Translations under genes and position numbers: made by a program
Assembly: GCA_902628495.1 (NCBI GenBank)
Contig: CACONH010000001.1
Coordinates: 124,001-188,000, forward strand
Length of the DNA stretch: 64,000 nt
Reading direction: 5' to 3'
From: an uncultured Pelagibacteraceae bacterium
GTDB taxonomy: Bacteria; Pseudomonadota; Alphaproteobacteria; Pelagibacterales; Pelagibacteraceae
Notes under the pieces: model-generated
Told to the model about the DNA's origin: nothing
Databases searched by the model: none
What the model saw: the letters and a program-made list of their open reading frames with translations, nothing else
In this document: piece after piece, positions 32,140 to 42,567 of the stretch
Position numbering within the stretch: the first letter of the stretch is position 1
How the letters are laid out: every line of letters begins with the position of its first letter

Positions 32140-34683
32140 GTGGAAAGATATAATTTTAAAATTGTAGAAGAAAAATGGCAAAAATTTTGGCAAAAAAATA
32201 AAAGTTTTAAAACAGAGCTAGATAAAAAAAAGAAAAAATTTTATTGCCTTGAAATGTTCCCCTACCCATCTGGCAAGATACATATGGGACACGTAAGAAA
32301 TTATACGATAGGTGATGTCCTAGCCAGATACAAGTCACTTCAAAATTATAATGTCCTTCATCCAATGGGTTGGGATTCTTTTGGAATGCCAGCAGAAAAT
32401 GCAGCAAAAGAAAATAATCTAGATCCAAAAGATTGGACAGAAAGGAATATTTCAGTCATGAAAACTCAATTAAAAAAATTAGGTTTATCCATAGACTGGG
32501 ATCGAGAAATTTCGACGTGCTCACCAGAGTACTATAAACATCAACAATTATTTTTTTTGGAACTCTTTAATAAAGGGTTAATTTATAAAAAAGAAAACTA
32601 TGTTAATTGGGATCCAATTGAGCAAACTGTTTTAGCGAATGAACAAGTCATTGATGGTAAAGGATGGCGTTCTGGAGCAACAGTTGAGAGAAAAAAATTA
32701 AGCCAATGGTTTTTTAAAATCTCTCAATTTTCTGAAGAGCTATTAACTGGTTTAGATGATTTGGATAAATGGCCTAATAAAGTTAAAGTTATGCAAAAAA
32801 ACTGGATAGGCAAATCTTTTGGTTGTGAAATAGATTTTAAAATTGAGGGAAACTCATCTGTAGATAAAATCAAATGCTTTACCACAAGACCAGATACGTT
32901 ATTTGGGTTCTCTTTTCTGGCAGTATCAGCGGATCATCCTATCTCAAAGTTTTACGAAAAAGATAAAGAATTTCAAAAATTTAAACAACTATGTTCAAAA
33001 ACAGGAACTACGGAAGAGTCTATTGCGCAAGCGGAGAAAATTGGTTTTAAGACCAATCTTATAGCTATAAATCCTTTTGATGAAAATTCTAAAGTTCCAG
33101 TTTATTTTGCAAATTTTGTATTGATGGACTATGGTTTTGGTGCGGTTTTTGGGTGTCCAGCGCATGATCAAAGAGATTTCGAATTTGCAAAAAAATACAA
33201 TCTACCAATTAAAACTGTTGTAAAACCTAAAAATGTTAATGGAGATTTCGAGGTAGAAGATGAAGCTTATGTTGGTGATGGTATAATGGTTAATTCTTCC
33301 TTTTTAGACGGATTAAATACTCCAAATGAAGCTATATCTAAAGCAATTGCTAAGATTGAGGAAATAAAGTCTGGCAAAAAAAAAATTAATTTTAGATTAA
33401 AAGACTGGGGAATATCTAGACAGAGATATTGGGGCTGTCCAATACCTATTGCCTATGATGATCAAGGAAATTATGAAACTGTCCCGGAAGATCAATTGCC
33501 AATTAAACTACCTGAAAATATAAATCTTAAAACGAGAGGAAATCCTTTAGACCATCAAGCAGAATGGAGAGAAATTACAATTAGGGGGAAAAAATATAAA
33601 TTAGAAACAGATACACTCGATACTTTTGTAGACTCGTCTTGGTATTATCTTCGTTTCTGCTCTCCAAATAATAAGTCTTACGGGTATGATCTCGAGGAAA
33701 TTAAATATTGGATGCCAGTGGATCAATATATTGGTGGTGTTGAACACGCGATATTGCACTTATTATATTCTAGATTTTTTATGTTAGCACTTGATCATAA
33801 AAATAAAAATTTTATATCAAAAGAACCATTTGATGGATTATTTACTCAAGGTATGGTTTGCCATGAAACATATAAGGATAAAAATAATAATTGGTTAAGT
33901 CCCAACGAAGTATTTTCTGAAGATGGAAAGAATTTTTTTAAGGTTAGCAATAAAAAAGAAAAGATTATTGTTGGATCTTCAGAATCAATGTCAAAATCAA
34001 AAAAAAATGTTATTGACCCAGAAAAAATAATCGAGACATACGGAACTGATGCAGTAAGGCTTTTTATATTATCTGATAGTCCGCCAGAAAAGGATATACA
34101 ATGGTCAGAACAAGGCATGATTGCTTCATATAAATTTGTTAATAAATTTTGGACACTGCACAATAAAATTTTAGAAAAAATTAAATTAAACAAAAATGGC
34201 AAAGATATTAATGATCTTACAATATTTACAAATAGATTAATTCAAAAAATTTCATTAAATCTTGAAAAATTTAATTACAATGTAATTATTGCTAATATTT
34301 ATGAAACTTATAACTTTTTAGTTAAAGAGATTGATAAAGATTATAAAGCCGTAATAATTAAAGAAAATTACATAAAAATTTTAATTTTAATGATGCCAGT
34401 AATACCTCATATAATTTCAGAGGCAATTAATGATTTAGAATATGACAAAAAAATTGAATGGCCTAAAGCTGAGTCAAAATATTTAGAGGATAAATTTGTA
34501 AATATTGTAATTCAAGTTAATGGGAAAAAAAAATCGTTAATTAAAATTGAGAGAGATTTACAGGATAGAGAAGTTATCAACAAAATTAAAAATGATGAAA
34601 AAATATCAAATATTTTAAGTGATAAAAATTTATTAAAGCATATTATAGTAAAAAATAGATTAGTTAATCTTATTGTAAAATGA
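32140..34683 (+). CDS. leuS: Leucine--tRNA ligase
   Basis: Class I aminoacyl-tRNA synthetase, 847 residues from a GTG start ([14 protein letters not shown]). HIGH-type motif [15 protein letters not shown] near residue 42; the CP1 editing domain includes TTRPDTLFG near 249; the KMSKS loop is in [14 protein letters not shown] near 620; anticodon-binding and C-terminal domains follow. Normal length. Its stop overlaps lptE by 4 bases. Confidence 0.98.
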   Translation: MERYNFKIVEEKWQKFWQKNKSFKTELDKKKKKFYCLEMFPYPSGKIHMGHVRNYTIGDVLARYKSLQNYNVLHPMGWDSFGMPAENAAKENNLDPKDWTERNISVMKTQLKKLGLSIDWDREISTCSPEYYKHQQLFFLELFNKGLIYKKENYVNWDPIEQTVLANEQVIDGKGWRSGATVERKKLSQWFFKISQFSEELLTGLDDLDKWPNKVKVMQKNWIGKSFGCEIDFKIEGNSSVDKIKCFTTRPDTLFGFSFLAVSADHPISKFYEKDKEFQKFKQLCSKTGTTEESIAQAEKIGFKTNLIAINPFDENSKVPVYFANFVLMDYGFGAVFGCPAHDQRDFEFAKKYNLPIKTVVKPKNVNGDFEVEDEAYVGDGIMVNSSFLDGLNTPNEAISKAIAKIEEIKSGKKKINFRLKDWGISRQRYWGCPIPIAYDDQGNYETVPEDQLPIKLPENINLKTRGNPLDHQAEWREITIRGKKYKLETDTLDTFVDSSWYYLRFCSPNNKSYGYDLEEIKYWMPVDQYIGGVEHAILHLLYSRFFMLALDHKNKNFISKEPFDGLFTQGMVCHETYKDKNNNWLSPNEVFSEDGKNFFKVSNKKEKIIVGSSESMSKSKKNVIDPEKIIETYGTDAVRLFILSDSPPEKDIQWSEQGMIASYKFVNKFWTLHNKILEKIKLNKNGKDINDLTIFTNRLIQKISLNLEKFNYNVIIANIYETYNFLVKEIDKDYKAVIIKENYIKILILMMPVIPHIISEAINDLEYDKKIEWPKAESKYLEDKFVNIVIQVNGKKKSLIKIERDLQDREVINKIKNDEKISNILSDKNLLKHIIVKNRLVNLIVK

Positions 34684-35135
34684 AGAAAATTTTTTTAATT
34701 TTTTTGATATTCTTATTAAACAGTTGTGGATACACACCAATATACTCATCGAAAGATAGTAATTACAAAATTATAAATTTTCAAAAAAATATTAATAATA
34801 ACCTTACGAACTACATTCAAAATACAATAAATGCTTTTTCAAACGATGAAGCTAATAAAAGTTTAAATATACAATTTGAATTCAAAGAAGAAATTATTAC
34901 GGTATTAAAAGATTCAAAAGGTGATCCCTCAAAAAGTAGGTTAAATATTACAGTTAATTTATCTGTTTTAGATACTAATCAAAATTTAATAGCATCAAAT
35001 GTCTTCTCGGAAAACTTTGAATATAATATTGATGATAATAAGTTTAATTTAAAACAATACGAAAAAAATATTAAGTTTAATCTAGTTGAACAAATTACCC
35101 AAGAAATACTTGTATTTTTGGCTAATATTAAATGA
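34680..35135 (+). CDS. lptE: LPS-assembly lipoprotein LptE
   Basis: Small lipoprotein that plugs LptD and helps place lipopolysaccharide in the outer membrane. Lipobox in [12 protein letters not shown] is the typical alphaproteobacterial LptE opening (C-G-[FY]-x-P-[LI]-Y). The remaining 130 residues have the alternating beta/alpha pattern and a C-terminal helix. Assignment rests on motif plus the conserved leuS-lptE-holA order, which also holds in gammaproteobacteria. Overlaps both neighbours by 4 bases. Confidence 0.85.
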   Translation: MKKIFLIFLIFLLNSCGYTPIYSSKDSNYKIINFQKNINNNLTNYIQNTINAFSNDEANKSLNIQFEFKEEIITVLKDSKGDPSKSRLNITVNLSVLDTNQNLIASNVFSENFEYNIDDNKFNLKQYEKNIKFNLVEQITQEILVFLANIK

Positions 35136-36133
35136 TATTAAAAACCTTCGAATTAAGCAAAAATAATATTGATAAATTTAAATTCTTTCTTCTCTATGGT
35201 GAAAATGAAGGTTTAAAAGAAGAAATAATAAATAAAATAAAAAAAAATCAAAATGGAAAAGAAATTAAGTACGAGGAAGCGCAAATTTTAAAAAATAAAA
35301 GTGAGTTTTATAATGAAATAAAAAACAAATCTTTATTTGAAGAAAAAAGAATTTTTTTTTTAGGAAGATGCACAGAAAAAATATCGGAACTATTAATAGA
35401 AATATTTGAGGATACCTCTGATGATATATTTATAATAAATTGTAGTATATTAGAAAAAAAATCAAAGTTAAGAAATTATGCAGAAAGATCTAGCAATGTG
35501 GTAGTTATACCAACCTACAAAGATAATTCTCAATCTTTAATAAATATTGCAAGAAAATTTTTTAATGAGGAAAAAATCAGTATTTCCGCAGAAACATTAA
35601 ATTTGTTAGTTAATAGGTGTATGGGTGACAGGGGTATTTTAAATAAAGAATTGGACAAAATTTCAAATTACATATCAGAAAAAAAAATTATATCATTGAA
35701 AGAAATAGCTGTATTAACGAATTTATCTGAAAATTACAGTGCTTCAGAATTAGTTGATGCCTCTTTGACAAAAAATTATATAAAAGTAAAAGAAATATTG
35801 AATGAAAATATATATTCTCAAGAAGATACATTCTTAATATTAAGAGTTTTTTTGCAAAAAGCCAAAAAGCTATTAAGTTTATTAGAGATTATTAATAGCG
35901 AAAACAATGTAGAAAAAGCAATCAACGAATATAAACCACCCATATTTTGGAAGGATAAGCCAGTTTTAAAGAAACAACTTCAACTTTGGTCTTTTGAAAA
36001 TATTATAAATTTGATTTGTGAATTAAATGACATTGAAATTAAAATTAAAAAAAATAGTTCTCAAAATATAATTTTAATGAAAAATTTCATATATGAAATA
36101 TTAGATCGAAAAACTAATAACTCTTTTTTATAG
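35132..36133 (+). CDS. holA: DNA polymerase III delta subunit
   Basis: Clamp-loader subunit that opens the beta clamp. KFFLLYGENEGLKEEII at the N-terminus is the degenerate Walker-type region, NIARKFFNEEKISISAETLNLLVNRCMGDRGILNKELDKI the HolA core, and the C-terminal helices bind the other loader subunits. 333 residues, normal. It follows lptE with ATGA overlap and converges with parB, with which it shares 20 bases of coding sequence at the 3' ends. Confidence 0.93.
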   Translation: MILKTFELSKNNIDKFKFFLLYGENEGLKEEIINKIKKNQNGKEIKYEEAQILKNKSEFYNEIKNKSLFEEKRIFFLGRCTEKISELLIEIFEDTSDDIFIINCSILEKKSKLRNYAERSSNVVVIPTYKDNSQSLINIARKFFNEEKISISAETLNLLVNRCMGDRGILNKELDKISNYISEKKIISLKEIAVLTNLSENYSASELVDASLTKNYIKVKEILNENIYSQEDTFLILRVFLQKAKKLLSLLEIINSENNVEKAINEYKPPIFWKDKPVLKKQLQLWSFENIINLICELNDIEIKIKKNSSQNIILMKNFIYEILDRKTNNSFL

Positions 36134-36956
36134 ACTCTATAATTCTATTTAATTGATCTAATTCCTTATAATGAAAAGTTATTGATCCTTTATTATTTTT
36201 TTTATTATTTATCTCAATATTCATTCCAATTTTTTCCATTAGATTATGCTCTAAAACCTTTATGTTAGGATCTTTTTTGCTTATATGTTTTTTTCTAGGA
36301 GCTTTATAAGCTTTTACTAAAGTTTCAGCTTGTCTAACTGACAATCTCTTAGAAATTATTTTTTTTGCAATAAAAATAGAATTTTCCAGACCAACCAGGA
36401 TTTTTGCATGACCTGGGGATATTTTGTTATCTTTAACAAATTCAATAAGTTCAACAGGTAAGCTTAACAATCTCAAACAATTTGTTATGTGGCTTCGGCT
36501 TTTCCCTATAAATTTGGCAACTTGTTCTTGATCATAAGAAAATTCATCAATAAGTCTTTTATAACCTTCTGCTTCTTCTATTGCATTCAAATCATGTCTT
36601 TGAACATTTTCAACTATTCCAAACTCTAATGCTTTTTTATCATCTGCCTCTATAACAACAATTGGTACTTCATGTAACCCAGCTCGCTGTGCAGCAAGCC
36701 ATCTTCTTTCACCTGCAATAATTTCGTATTTGGTGTCTGTATTTGAATTTCTAACTATTATTGGCTGAATAATTCCTCTTGATTTAATAGATTCTGTTAA
36801 TTCGTCTAAGCTTATTTCATCAAACTTTTTTCTCGGTTGGTATTTATTTCTTTTAAGGTCACTTATATTAGCTTTAGTGCTCTCTGCAAATTTACCTTCT
36901 CCAATTAAAGATGAAAGGCCTCTGCCAAGTCCCTTTTTATTTTTAAAGTTAATCAT
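36114..36956 (-). CDS. parB: Chromosome partitioning protein ParB
   Basis: CTPase and parS-binding protein. Opens with the ParA-contact peptide GLGRGLSSLIGE, followed by the CTP-binding part (YQPRKKFDE, GERRWLAAQRAGL) and the helix-turn-helix YDQEQVAKFIGKSRSHITNCLRLLSLP near residue 140; the C-terminal ~50 residues are the dimerisation domain. 280 residues, normal. Overlaps parA by 4 bases. A parS-like site lies 1.4 kb away in rsmG. Confidence 0.97.
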   Translation of the reverse strand: MINFKNKKGLGRGLSSLIGEGKFAESTKANISDLKRNKYQPRKKFDEISLDELTESIKSRGIIQPIIVRNSNTDTKYEIIAGERRWLAAQRAGLHEVPIVVIEADDKKALEFGIVENVQRHDLNAIEEAEGYKRLIDEFSYDQEQVAKFIGKSRSHITNCLRLLSLPVELIEFVKDNKISPGHAKILVGLENSIFIAKKIISKRLSVRQAETLVKAYKAPRKKHISKKDPNIKVLEHNLMEKIGMNIEINNKKNNKGSITFHYKELDQLNRIIESIKKSY

Positions 36957-37753
36957 GCTGCTGTTTCAAAACTTTCTTCCTGAGCTAAAAACTCTTCTGT
37001 AAAACTAATATATGACTTGCTCCCAGGACAAGTTTTATCATAAAATATAACAGGCATACCGTGAGAAGGTGCTTCAGATAATCTAACATTTCTTGGTACA
37101 ACATTTTTGTAAACTTTTTCTTTAAAATAATTTCTTGCTTCAGTTTCAACCTCGCCGGAAAGCTTGTTTCTCTTATCATACATAGTCAAAAGTATTCCTC
37201 TAATCGTTAGTTCTTGATTTAATCCCACTTTAATTCTATCGATAGTTTTGATCAGTTGAGTTATACCCTCCAAAGCAAAGAATTCTGTTTGAAGAGGCAC
37301 TAATAGAGAGTGAGAAGCTACTAAGGCCATGACAGTTAACAAACTAAGAGATGGAGGGCAGTCTATAAGCACATAATCATATGAAGCTCTAGAATCATTT
37401 AAATATGCGGTCAATTTCTCCTTTAGAATATAAGCTCTACGACCATCATCTGCTGTTTCCACCTCCAATCCAGATAAATCAACATTTGAAGTGACTATAT
37501 CTAGATTAGAAAAATTAGTTTTAGTAATTGCTTCATCAATTTTTTTTTTTCCAACCAAAACTTGATAAATTGAATTAGATGTTTGATCTATATTAGATAA
37601 ACCTAAACCAGTTGTAGCATTTCCTTGGGGATCTAAATCAATTACCAAAACTTTTTTATTATTCAAAGAAAGTCCTGCTGCTAAATTGATTACAGTTGTT
37701 GTTTTGCCAACCCCGCCCTTTTGATTTATTATTGAAATGATTTTTTCTTTCAT
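36953..37753 (-). CDS. parA: Chromosome partitioning ATPase ParA (Soj)
   Basis: Deviant Walker A ATPase (INQKGGVGKTTTVINLAAGL) near the N-terminus, with LVIDLDPQGNAT and VLIDCPPSLSLLTVMAL as the other nucleotide-site motifs. Binds nonspecific DNA and moves ParB-parS complexes. 266 residues, typical chromosomal type without an N-terminal HTH. In the conserved order mnmG-rsmG-parA-parB, with 4-base overlaps on both sides, so one transcript is expected. Confidence 0.98.
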   Translation of the reverse strand: MKEKIISIINQKGGVGKTTTVINLAAGLSLNNKKVLVIDLDPQGNATTGLGLSNIDQTSNSIYQVLVGKKKIDEAITKTNFSNLDIVTSNVDLSGLEVETADDGRRAYILKEKLTAYLNDSRASYDYVLIDCPPSLSLLTVMALVASHSLLVPLQTEFFALEGITQLIKTIDRIKVGLNQELTIRGILLTMYDKRNKLSGEVETEARNYFKEKVYKNVVPRNVRLSEAPSHGMPVIFYDKTCPGSKSYISFTEEFLAQEESFETAA

Positions 37754-38385
37754 ATTCTTTTTAAATTATTTATTTTTACAATAACTGAATTCACATCTGT
37801 TAAACTTTTTACAATTTCATAATCAAACTTCCATAATTTTAAACATTCATTAATGTTGTCTCTGCCACTTTTTCCTAAAAAAAGTATCAATCTGTTATAA
37901 TGAGCAAAATTATTGTTTATTAATTCGAATATTGTTTGAAGTGGTTTAAATGCTCTAGCCACTATTATGTCCGCCTCTAATTCCTTCTGTTCAAAAATAT
38001 TTTTTTGCTTTACTTCAGCATTTAATTCGAAGTGCTTGATCATTTTTCTTAAAAAATTACTTTTCTTTTGACTTTTCTCATAAAGTTCAAATTTTATTTT
38101 TGATCCCTTTTTTTTAAATATAATTGCTAAAACTACACCTGGAAGACCAGAACCAGACCCTATATCTAAGCAAGTTTTTGTATTTTTATCAATAATATCA
38201 ATAATTTGGGCTGAGTCTATTATATGTCTTTTTATTGAGTCTTTCTCAGTTGATTTGCTGATTAAGTTTATTTTTTTGTTTTCGGTCAATAATAACGATC
38301 TGAACTCCTCTAAGGCAGGAAATGTTTCACGTGAAACGTTTAATGTTTCTAATTGAGAATATTTTTTAAGATTTGATTCGATCAA
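37750..38385 (-). CDS. rsmG: 16S rRNA (guanine527-N7)-methyltransferase RsmG (GidB)
   Basis: SAM-dependent methylation of G527. Motif I is [17 protein letters not shown] near residue 85, preceded by [21 protein letters not shown], both standard for RsmG. Residues 17-22, NVSRETF, are encoded by the parS-like palindrome; this VSRETF peptide is found in many RsmG proteins for that reason. 211 residues. Overlaps mnmG and parA by 4 bases. Confidence 0.97.
   Translation of the reverse strand: MIESNLKKYSQLETLNVSRETFPALEEFRSLLLTENKKINLISKSTEKDSIKRHIIDSAQIIDIIDKNTKTCLDIGSGSGLPGVVLAIIFKKKGSKIKFELYEKSQKKSNFLRKMIKHFELNAEVKQKNIFEQKELEADIIVARAFKPLQTIFELINNNFAHYNRLILFLGKSGRDNINECLKLWKFDYEIVKSLTDVNSVIVKINNLKRI
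38323..38338. promoter_or_regulatory. parS-like centromere site inside rsmG
   Basis: TGTTTCACGTGAAACG matches the bacterial parS consensus TGTTTCACGTGAAACA at 15 of 16 positions. It is within the first codons of rsmG, about 1.4 kb from parB and 8.5 kb from the candidate origin, the usual origin-proximal location. I noticed no second CACGTG-centred match in the window. Confidence 0.88.
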
Positions 38386-40253
38386 GCTATATGCTTAATA
38401 GACTTTCTTTTGAGATGTGACAATAGAATAAATACAGCTGCCGGGGTAATTCCGTCTATTCTCAAAGCCTGGCCCATTGTTTTTGGCCTAATTTGCTTAA
38501 ATTTAGACTTAACTTCATTAGAAAGCCCTGAAAAATTGTCGTAATTAATATCTGATGGTATTTTAAGGCTCTCATCTCTTTTAAAAGCTAAAATATCAGC
38601 TTTTTGTTTCTTCATGTAACCTTTATAGTGAGCTTTAATTTCAATCTGCTCCTCAATTTCACGGCTATAATCGCCTATTTCAGGCCAAATATCCTTGATT
38701 TTACTAAAATTTACACCTTTTTGAGCTAAAACAGAGTTGGCTGACCTATAAACCCCATCTTTTGCGATTTTAACTCCATGTTTTTCAGCTTCCGACGGTG
38801 ATATTTTCAATTTATCCATTTTTTTATTCAGTTTCTCCAATTCTATTGATTTATCCTCGAATAATTTCTTCCTCTCTGATTTGACTAAGCCGAACTTAAT
38901 TCCAACAGGTGTAAGTCTCAAGTCAGCATTATCACACCTTAAGGATAATCTGTATTCTGCTCTCGAGGTAAACATCCTGTAAGGTTCAGCAACTCCTTTT
39001 GTAACTAAATCGTCTATCATCACGCCAATATATGCCTGAGACCTGTCTAGAATTAATGGTTCTTTGCCCATTATAGATAAAGCAGCATTTGCTCCAGCTA
39101 TTAGTCCTTGAGCAGCAGCCTCTTCATAACCTGTTGTTCCGTTAATTTGGCCGGCGAAGTAAAAGTTTTTTATCTTCTTCGTCTCTAATGTTAAAAAAAG
39201 TTCCCTTGGATCAACATAATCATATTCTATTGCGTATCCTGGCCGTAATATTTTAACATTTTCTAAACCATTGATATTATTACATATTTCTTGTTGAAGA
39301 TCATCTGGTAGTGATGTTGAAATTCCGTTGGGATAGACCGTGTTATCTTCAAGCCCTTCGGGTTCTAGAAAAATTTGATGCCTAGTCTTGTCCTTAAATT
39401 TATAGATTTTATCCTCTATGGAAGGACAATACCTCGGTCCTACTCCCTTGATGCTTCCCGAATACATTGCGCTTCGTTGAATATTTTTTGAAATCAATTC
39501 ATGAACCTTTTCATTGGTGTAAGTAATTCCACAACTAATTTGTTTATTGGTATTTTTTTTTGTTAAGAAAGAGAAAAAAGATACTTCATCATCTGGATGT
39601 TGTTCTTCTAAATTTGAGTAATTAATAGTACGTCCATCTAACCTAGGTGGAGTCCCTGTTTTTAACCTTCCAATTTTAAAATTATATTTTTGTAGCTGTT
39701 CACTTAAACCAGTAGTGGGCTTTTCATTATATCTACCTGCGGGAGTTCTTTTATCTCCAATATGTATCATTCCATTCAAAAAAGTACCTGTCGTAAGTAT
39801 TACCTTGTTAGAGTGAATTTCTTTTCCAGATGAAGTTAATACACCGTTTATACTATTTCTATTAAATATAAATCCAATTACAGAATCAGAAAAAATGCTT
39901 AAATTACAATAGTTTACAAGTTTTTCTTGTATATGTTTTTTGTATAATGATCTATCACTTTGTGTTCGAGGCCCTCTGACAGCTGGACCTCTACTTCTAT
40001 TTAATAGCTTAAATTGTATACCAGATCTGTCAGCCACATCTCCCATAATACCATCTAAAGCATCTATTTCTCTAACTAAATGGCCTTTACCTAATCCACC
40101 AATTGCTGGGTTACAAGACATTTCACCAATAGAAGATTTATCATTAGTAAAGAGAGCTGTATTTACTCCTAATCTTGCAGAGGCAGCTGCAGCTTCACAG
40201 CCCGCATGGCCTCCACCGATTACTATAACGTCATAATGTTTATTCTTTTCCAT
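38382..40253 (-). CDS. mnmG: tRNA uridine 5-carboxymethylaminomethyl modification enzyme MnmG (GidA)
   Basis: FAD protein that with MnmE modifies U34 of several tRNAs. FAD loop [21 protein letters not shown] at the N-terminus; [24 protein letters not shown] near 45; [10 protein letters not shown] near 275; [21 protein letters not shown] near 370; C-terminal helical domain ending in [10 protein letters not shown]. 623 residues, normal. First gene of the rsmG-parA-parB run; 96 bases separate it from mnmE upstream. Confidence 0.98.
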   Translation of the reverse strand: MEKNKHYDVIVIGGGHAGCEAAAASARLGVNTALFTNDKSSIGEMSCNPAIGGLGKGHLVREIDALDGIMGDVADRSGIQFKLLNRSRGPAVRGPRTQSDRSLYKKHIQEKLVNYCNLSIFSDSVIGFIFNRNSINGVLTSSGKEIHSNKVILTTGTFLNGMIHIGDKRTPAGRYNEKPTTGLSEQLQKYNFKIGRLKTGTPPRLDGRTINYSNLEEQHPDDEVSFFSFLTKKNTNKQISCGITYTNEKVHELISKNIQRSAMYSGSIKGVGPRYCPSIEDKIYKFKDKTRHQIFLEPEGLEDNTVYPNGISTSLPDDLQQEICNNINGLENVKILRPGYAIEYDYVDPRELFLTLETKKIKNFYFAGQINGTTGYEEAAAQGLIAGANAALSIMGKEPLILDRSQAYIGVMIDDLVTKGVAEPYRMFTSRAEYRLSLRCDNADLRLTPVGIKFGLVKSERKKLFEDKSIELEKLNKKMDKLKISPSEAEKHGVKIAKDGVYRSANSVLAQKGVNFSKIKDIWPEIGDYSREIEEQIEIKAHYKGYMKKQKADILAFKRDESLKIPSDINYDNFSGLSNEVKSKFKQIRPKTMGQALRIDGITPAAVFILLSHLKRKSIKHIA

Positions 40254-40349
40254 TACTTGAATTTATATTTGAAATCTTTTTTTACAAGACTATCTTAAAT
40301 TTTATTAATTTAATTGTAAAATATGCTAATAAGATAGATAAATAGCGGT

Positions 40350-41681
40350 TTATTTGCCTATGCAAAAATCATTGAAAATACTCGATAAGATCTCCTCTAC
40401 ATCAACTTTACCAACAACTTTACCCAAAGTTCTTACAGCAACTCTTAAGTCCTCAGTGGCTTTATCGAAATCTTCGTTTATATTTTTATTTTTAAAATCT
40501 TGTAAAGATTGAATACAATTATTTAGATCAATCCTGTGTCGTTCTCTAGTAATAAAAACATCTGTACTTGTATATAATGATTTTTTTAAAATAAATTTAA
40601 TTTCTGATACTACTTTATCAATGTTCGTTTCTTTAAGGACTGAAATAGAAAAAGGATTATATTTTTTTAATTGCTCAGGAACTTTAAAATCATATAAATC
40701 TGTTTTATTAACTAATAAAATTGAGCTTTTATCGAATAAATCATTCAAAAACCCAAAGAATTCAACGTTTTTTGGCTCTATTATTACTATTCTTAGATCT
40801 GCTTCCTCTGCTTTTTTAAACGCTAGTTTTATACCTTCTTTCTCTATTATATCTTTTGAGGCCCTAATACCCGCAGTATCTGAAATTATAACTGGATATC
40901 CATCAAAATTTAAATGGGTTTCTAGAACATCTCTTGTTGTACCAGCTATTTCTGAAACAATTGAAACATCTCTTTTAGAAAAGTAATTCATTAAACTTGA
41001 TTTCCCTGAATTTGGAGGACCAACTATAGCAATTTTAAAGCCAGTTCTTATTTTTTCACCAACTTTATTATCATCAAGAATTTTTTTAATTTCTATTTCG
41101 ATATTTTCGACTTTACTTTTTATATTTACAATCACATTTTCGGGAATATCTTCTTCGGGAAAGTCTATTTTAGCTTCCATAGTCCCTAATATTTTAATAA
41201 TTTGTTCTCTAATATTTTCAAATTTTAAAAAACTTTTTCCTCTTATAATACTTTGCGCTTGATCAATCTGAATTTGTGTTTCTGCGGCTATTAAATCTCC
41301 TATTGCTTCTGCTTTTAGTATATTAATTTTACCGTTTACAAAAGCAAGCTTGGTAAATTCTCCTGGCTCGGCCAATCTACATTTTTGTGTTTCTAAAATT
41401 GTGTTTTGTACACTTTTGATAATAGCTCTACTACCATGCACGTGTAGTTCTGCCATATCCTCTCCTGTGTAGCTATTTGGTCCCGGAAACCATAAAACGA
41501 TAGCCTCATCTATCAAGCTAGAAGTGTTGATATTATACAATTTTAAAAGGCTTGCCATTCTTGGTCGTGGTAATTCCTTTTTAATTAGTTTTTTTATTAA
41601 ATTTTTTGTTTCTGGACCTGATATTCTGATGACGGCTACACCGGAAGAACCTGAAGCTGAAGATAAAGCACATATTGTCAT
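40350..41681 (-). CDS. mnmE: tRNA modification GTPase MnmE (TrmE)
   Basis: Partner of MnmG. N-terminal folate-binding domain (ALSSASGSSGVAVIRISGP), central helical domain, and an inserted G domain with G1 GPPNSGKSSLMN (near residue 217), G2/G3 TTRDVLETHLNFDG...DTAG and NKTD. The essential C-terminal motif is FCIGK, complete here. 443 residues. Divergent from the sulfotransferase gene with 49 bases between the starts. Confidence 0.98.
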   Translation of the reverse strand: MTICALSSASGSSGVAVIRISGPETKNLIKKLIKKELPRPRMASLLKLYNINTSSLIDEAIVLWFPGPNSYTGEDMAELHVHGSRAIIKSVQNTILETQKCRLAEPGEFTKLAFVNGKINILKAEAIGDLIAAETQIQIDQAQSIIRGKSFLKFENIREQIIKILGTMEAKIDFPEEDIPENVIVNIKSKVENIEIEIKKILDDNKVGEKIRTGFKIAIVGPPNSGKSSLMNYFSKRDVSIVSEIAGTTRDVLETHLNFDGYPVIISDTAGIRASKDIIEKEGIKLAFKKAEEADLRIVIIEPKNVEFFGFLNDLFDKSSILLVNKTDLYDFKVPEQLKKYNPFSISVLKETNIDKVVSEIKFILKKSLYTSTDVFITRERHRIDLNNCIQSLQDFKNKNINEDFDKATEDLRVAVRTLGKVVGKVDVEEILSSIFNDFCIGK

Positions 41682-41730
41682 ATCAATATTATATATTTAA
41701 AATTAGCAATGGATATAATTAAAATTTAGT

Positions 41731-42564
41731 ATGATTATATGGTTGGCTTCATACCCTAAAAGTGGAAATACATGGATGTGGTTTTTTATAAAATCATACT
41801 TTAACCCGCCAAACAAAAAATTTTCTATAAATCACGATAAAGACGATCCATATTTATTGGAGACATTTCCTACAGAAAGAGGGTTTAATGAATTAAATAT
41901 AAATTATCAAGATTTTTTTGATATCTCGAAAAACTGGATAAATTTACAATCTTTAATAAATTTGAATAATAAAACCAATTATTTAAAAACACACAATGCA
42001 ATGTGTACAATTAATAATAATAAATTTACAGATTTAAACAATACCTTGGGTGCAATCCATATCGTTAGAGATCCAAGAGATGTTTTGGTGTCATATTCTA
42101 GTTATAAAAGTGAAAATATTGATAAAACTTTAGAAATTTTACTTTCAAATGATTCTTATGAATATTCAAAGTTTAACGATAAATTTTATAAAAGAAGCTT
42201 AATGGGAAGTTGGTCTAGTCATTATAATTCTTGGAAAAACTATAAATCAAAGGAAACATTGTTAGTAAAATATGAAGATATGGTAAATAAATCAAATACA
42301 ACTTTTTTAAAAGTTTTAAACTATCTTAAAAAAATTACTAAAATTGAAATTAATCATAATAAGTTAAACCGTGCAATTGATGAAACATCATTTGAAAATC
42401 TTAAAAACTTAGAGATAAAGGAAGGTTTTAAAGTAAATCCATCAAAAAAACCTTTTTTTAGAAAAGGCAAAGTTGGTGATTGGAAAGAGAAATTAAATAA
42501 AGATCAGACTCAGAAAATTGAGAAAGCTTTTAAAGCTGAAATGATTGAACTTGGTTATTTATAA
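41731..42564 (+). CDS. PAPS-dependent sulfotransferase
   Basis: Transfers sulfate from PAPS to an alcohol or amine. The 5'-phosphosulfate loop is ASYPKSGNTWMWFFIKSY at residues 4-21 and the 3'-phosphate site is VRDPRDVLVSYSSY near 113; SFENLKN near 223 and RKGKVGDWKEKL near 250 are the later conserved blocks of the Sulfotransfer_1 family. 277 residues, complete. It is an isolated plus-strand gene in the origin-proximal minus-strand series mnmE/rho, so probably an insertion. The acceptor is unknown. Confidence 0.9.
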   Translation: MIIWLASYPKSGNTWMWFFIKSYFNPPNKKFSINHDKDDPYLLETFPTERGFNELNINYQDFFDISKNWINLQSLINLNNKTNYLKTHNAMCTINNNKFTDLNNTLGAIHIVRDPRDVLVSYSSYKSENIDKTLEILLSNDSYEYSKFNDKFYKRSLMGSWSSHYNSWKNYKSKETLLVKYEDMVNKSNTTFLKVLNYLKKITKIEINHNKLNRAIDETSFENLKNLEIKEGFKVNPSKKPFFRKGKVGDWKEKLNKDQTQKIEKAFKAEMIELGYL

Positions 42565-42567
42565 ATT

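Noticed and set aside
39940-40236. 98-residue plus-strand ORF
   Set aside because: Antisense shadow of the N-terminal part of mnmG.
40254-40349. CTATCTTA/TAAGATAG inverted repeat between mnmG and mnmE
   Set aside because: The loop is over 30 bases and there is no T-tract; chance in AT-rich DNA is likely.
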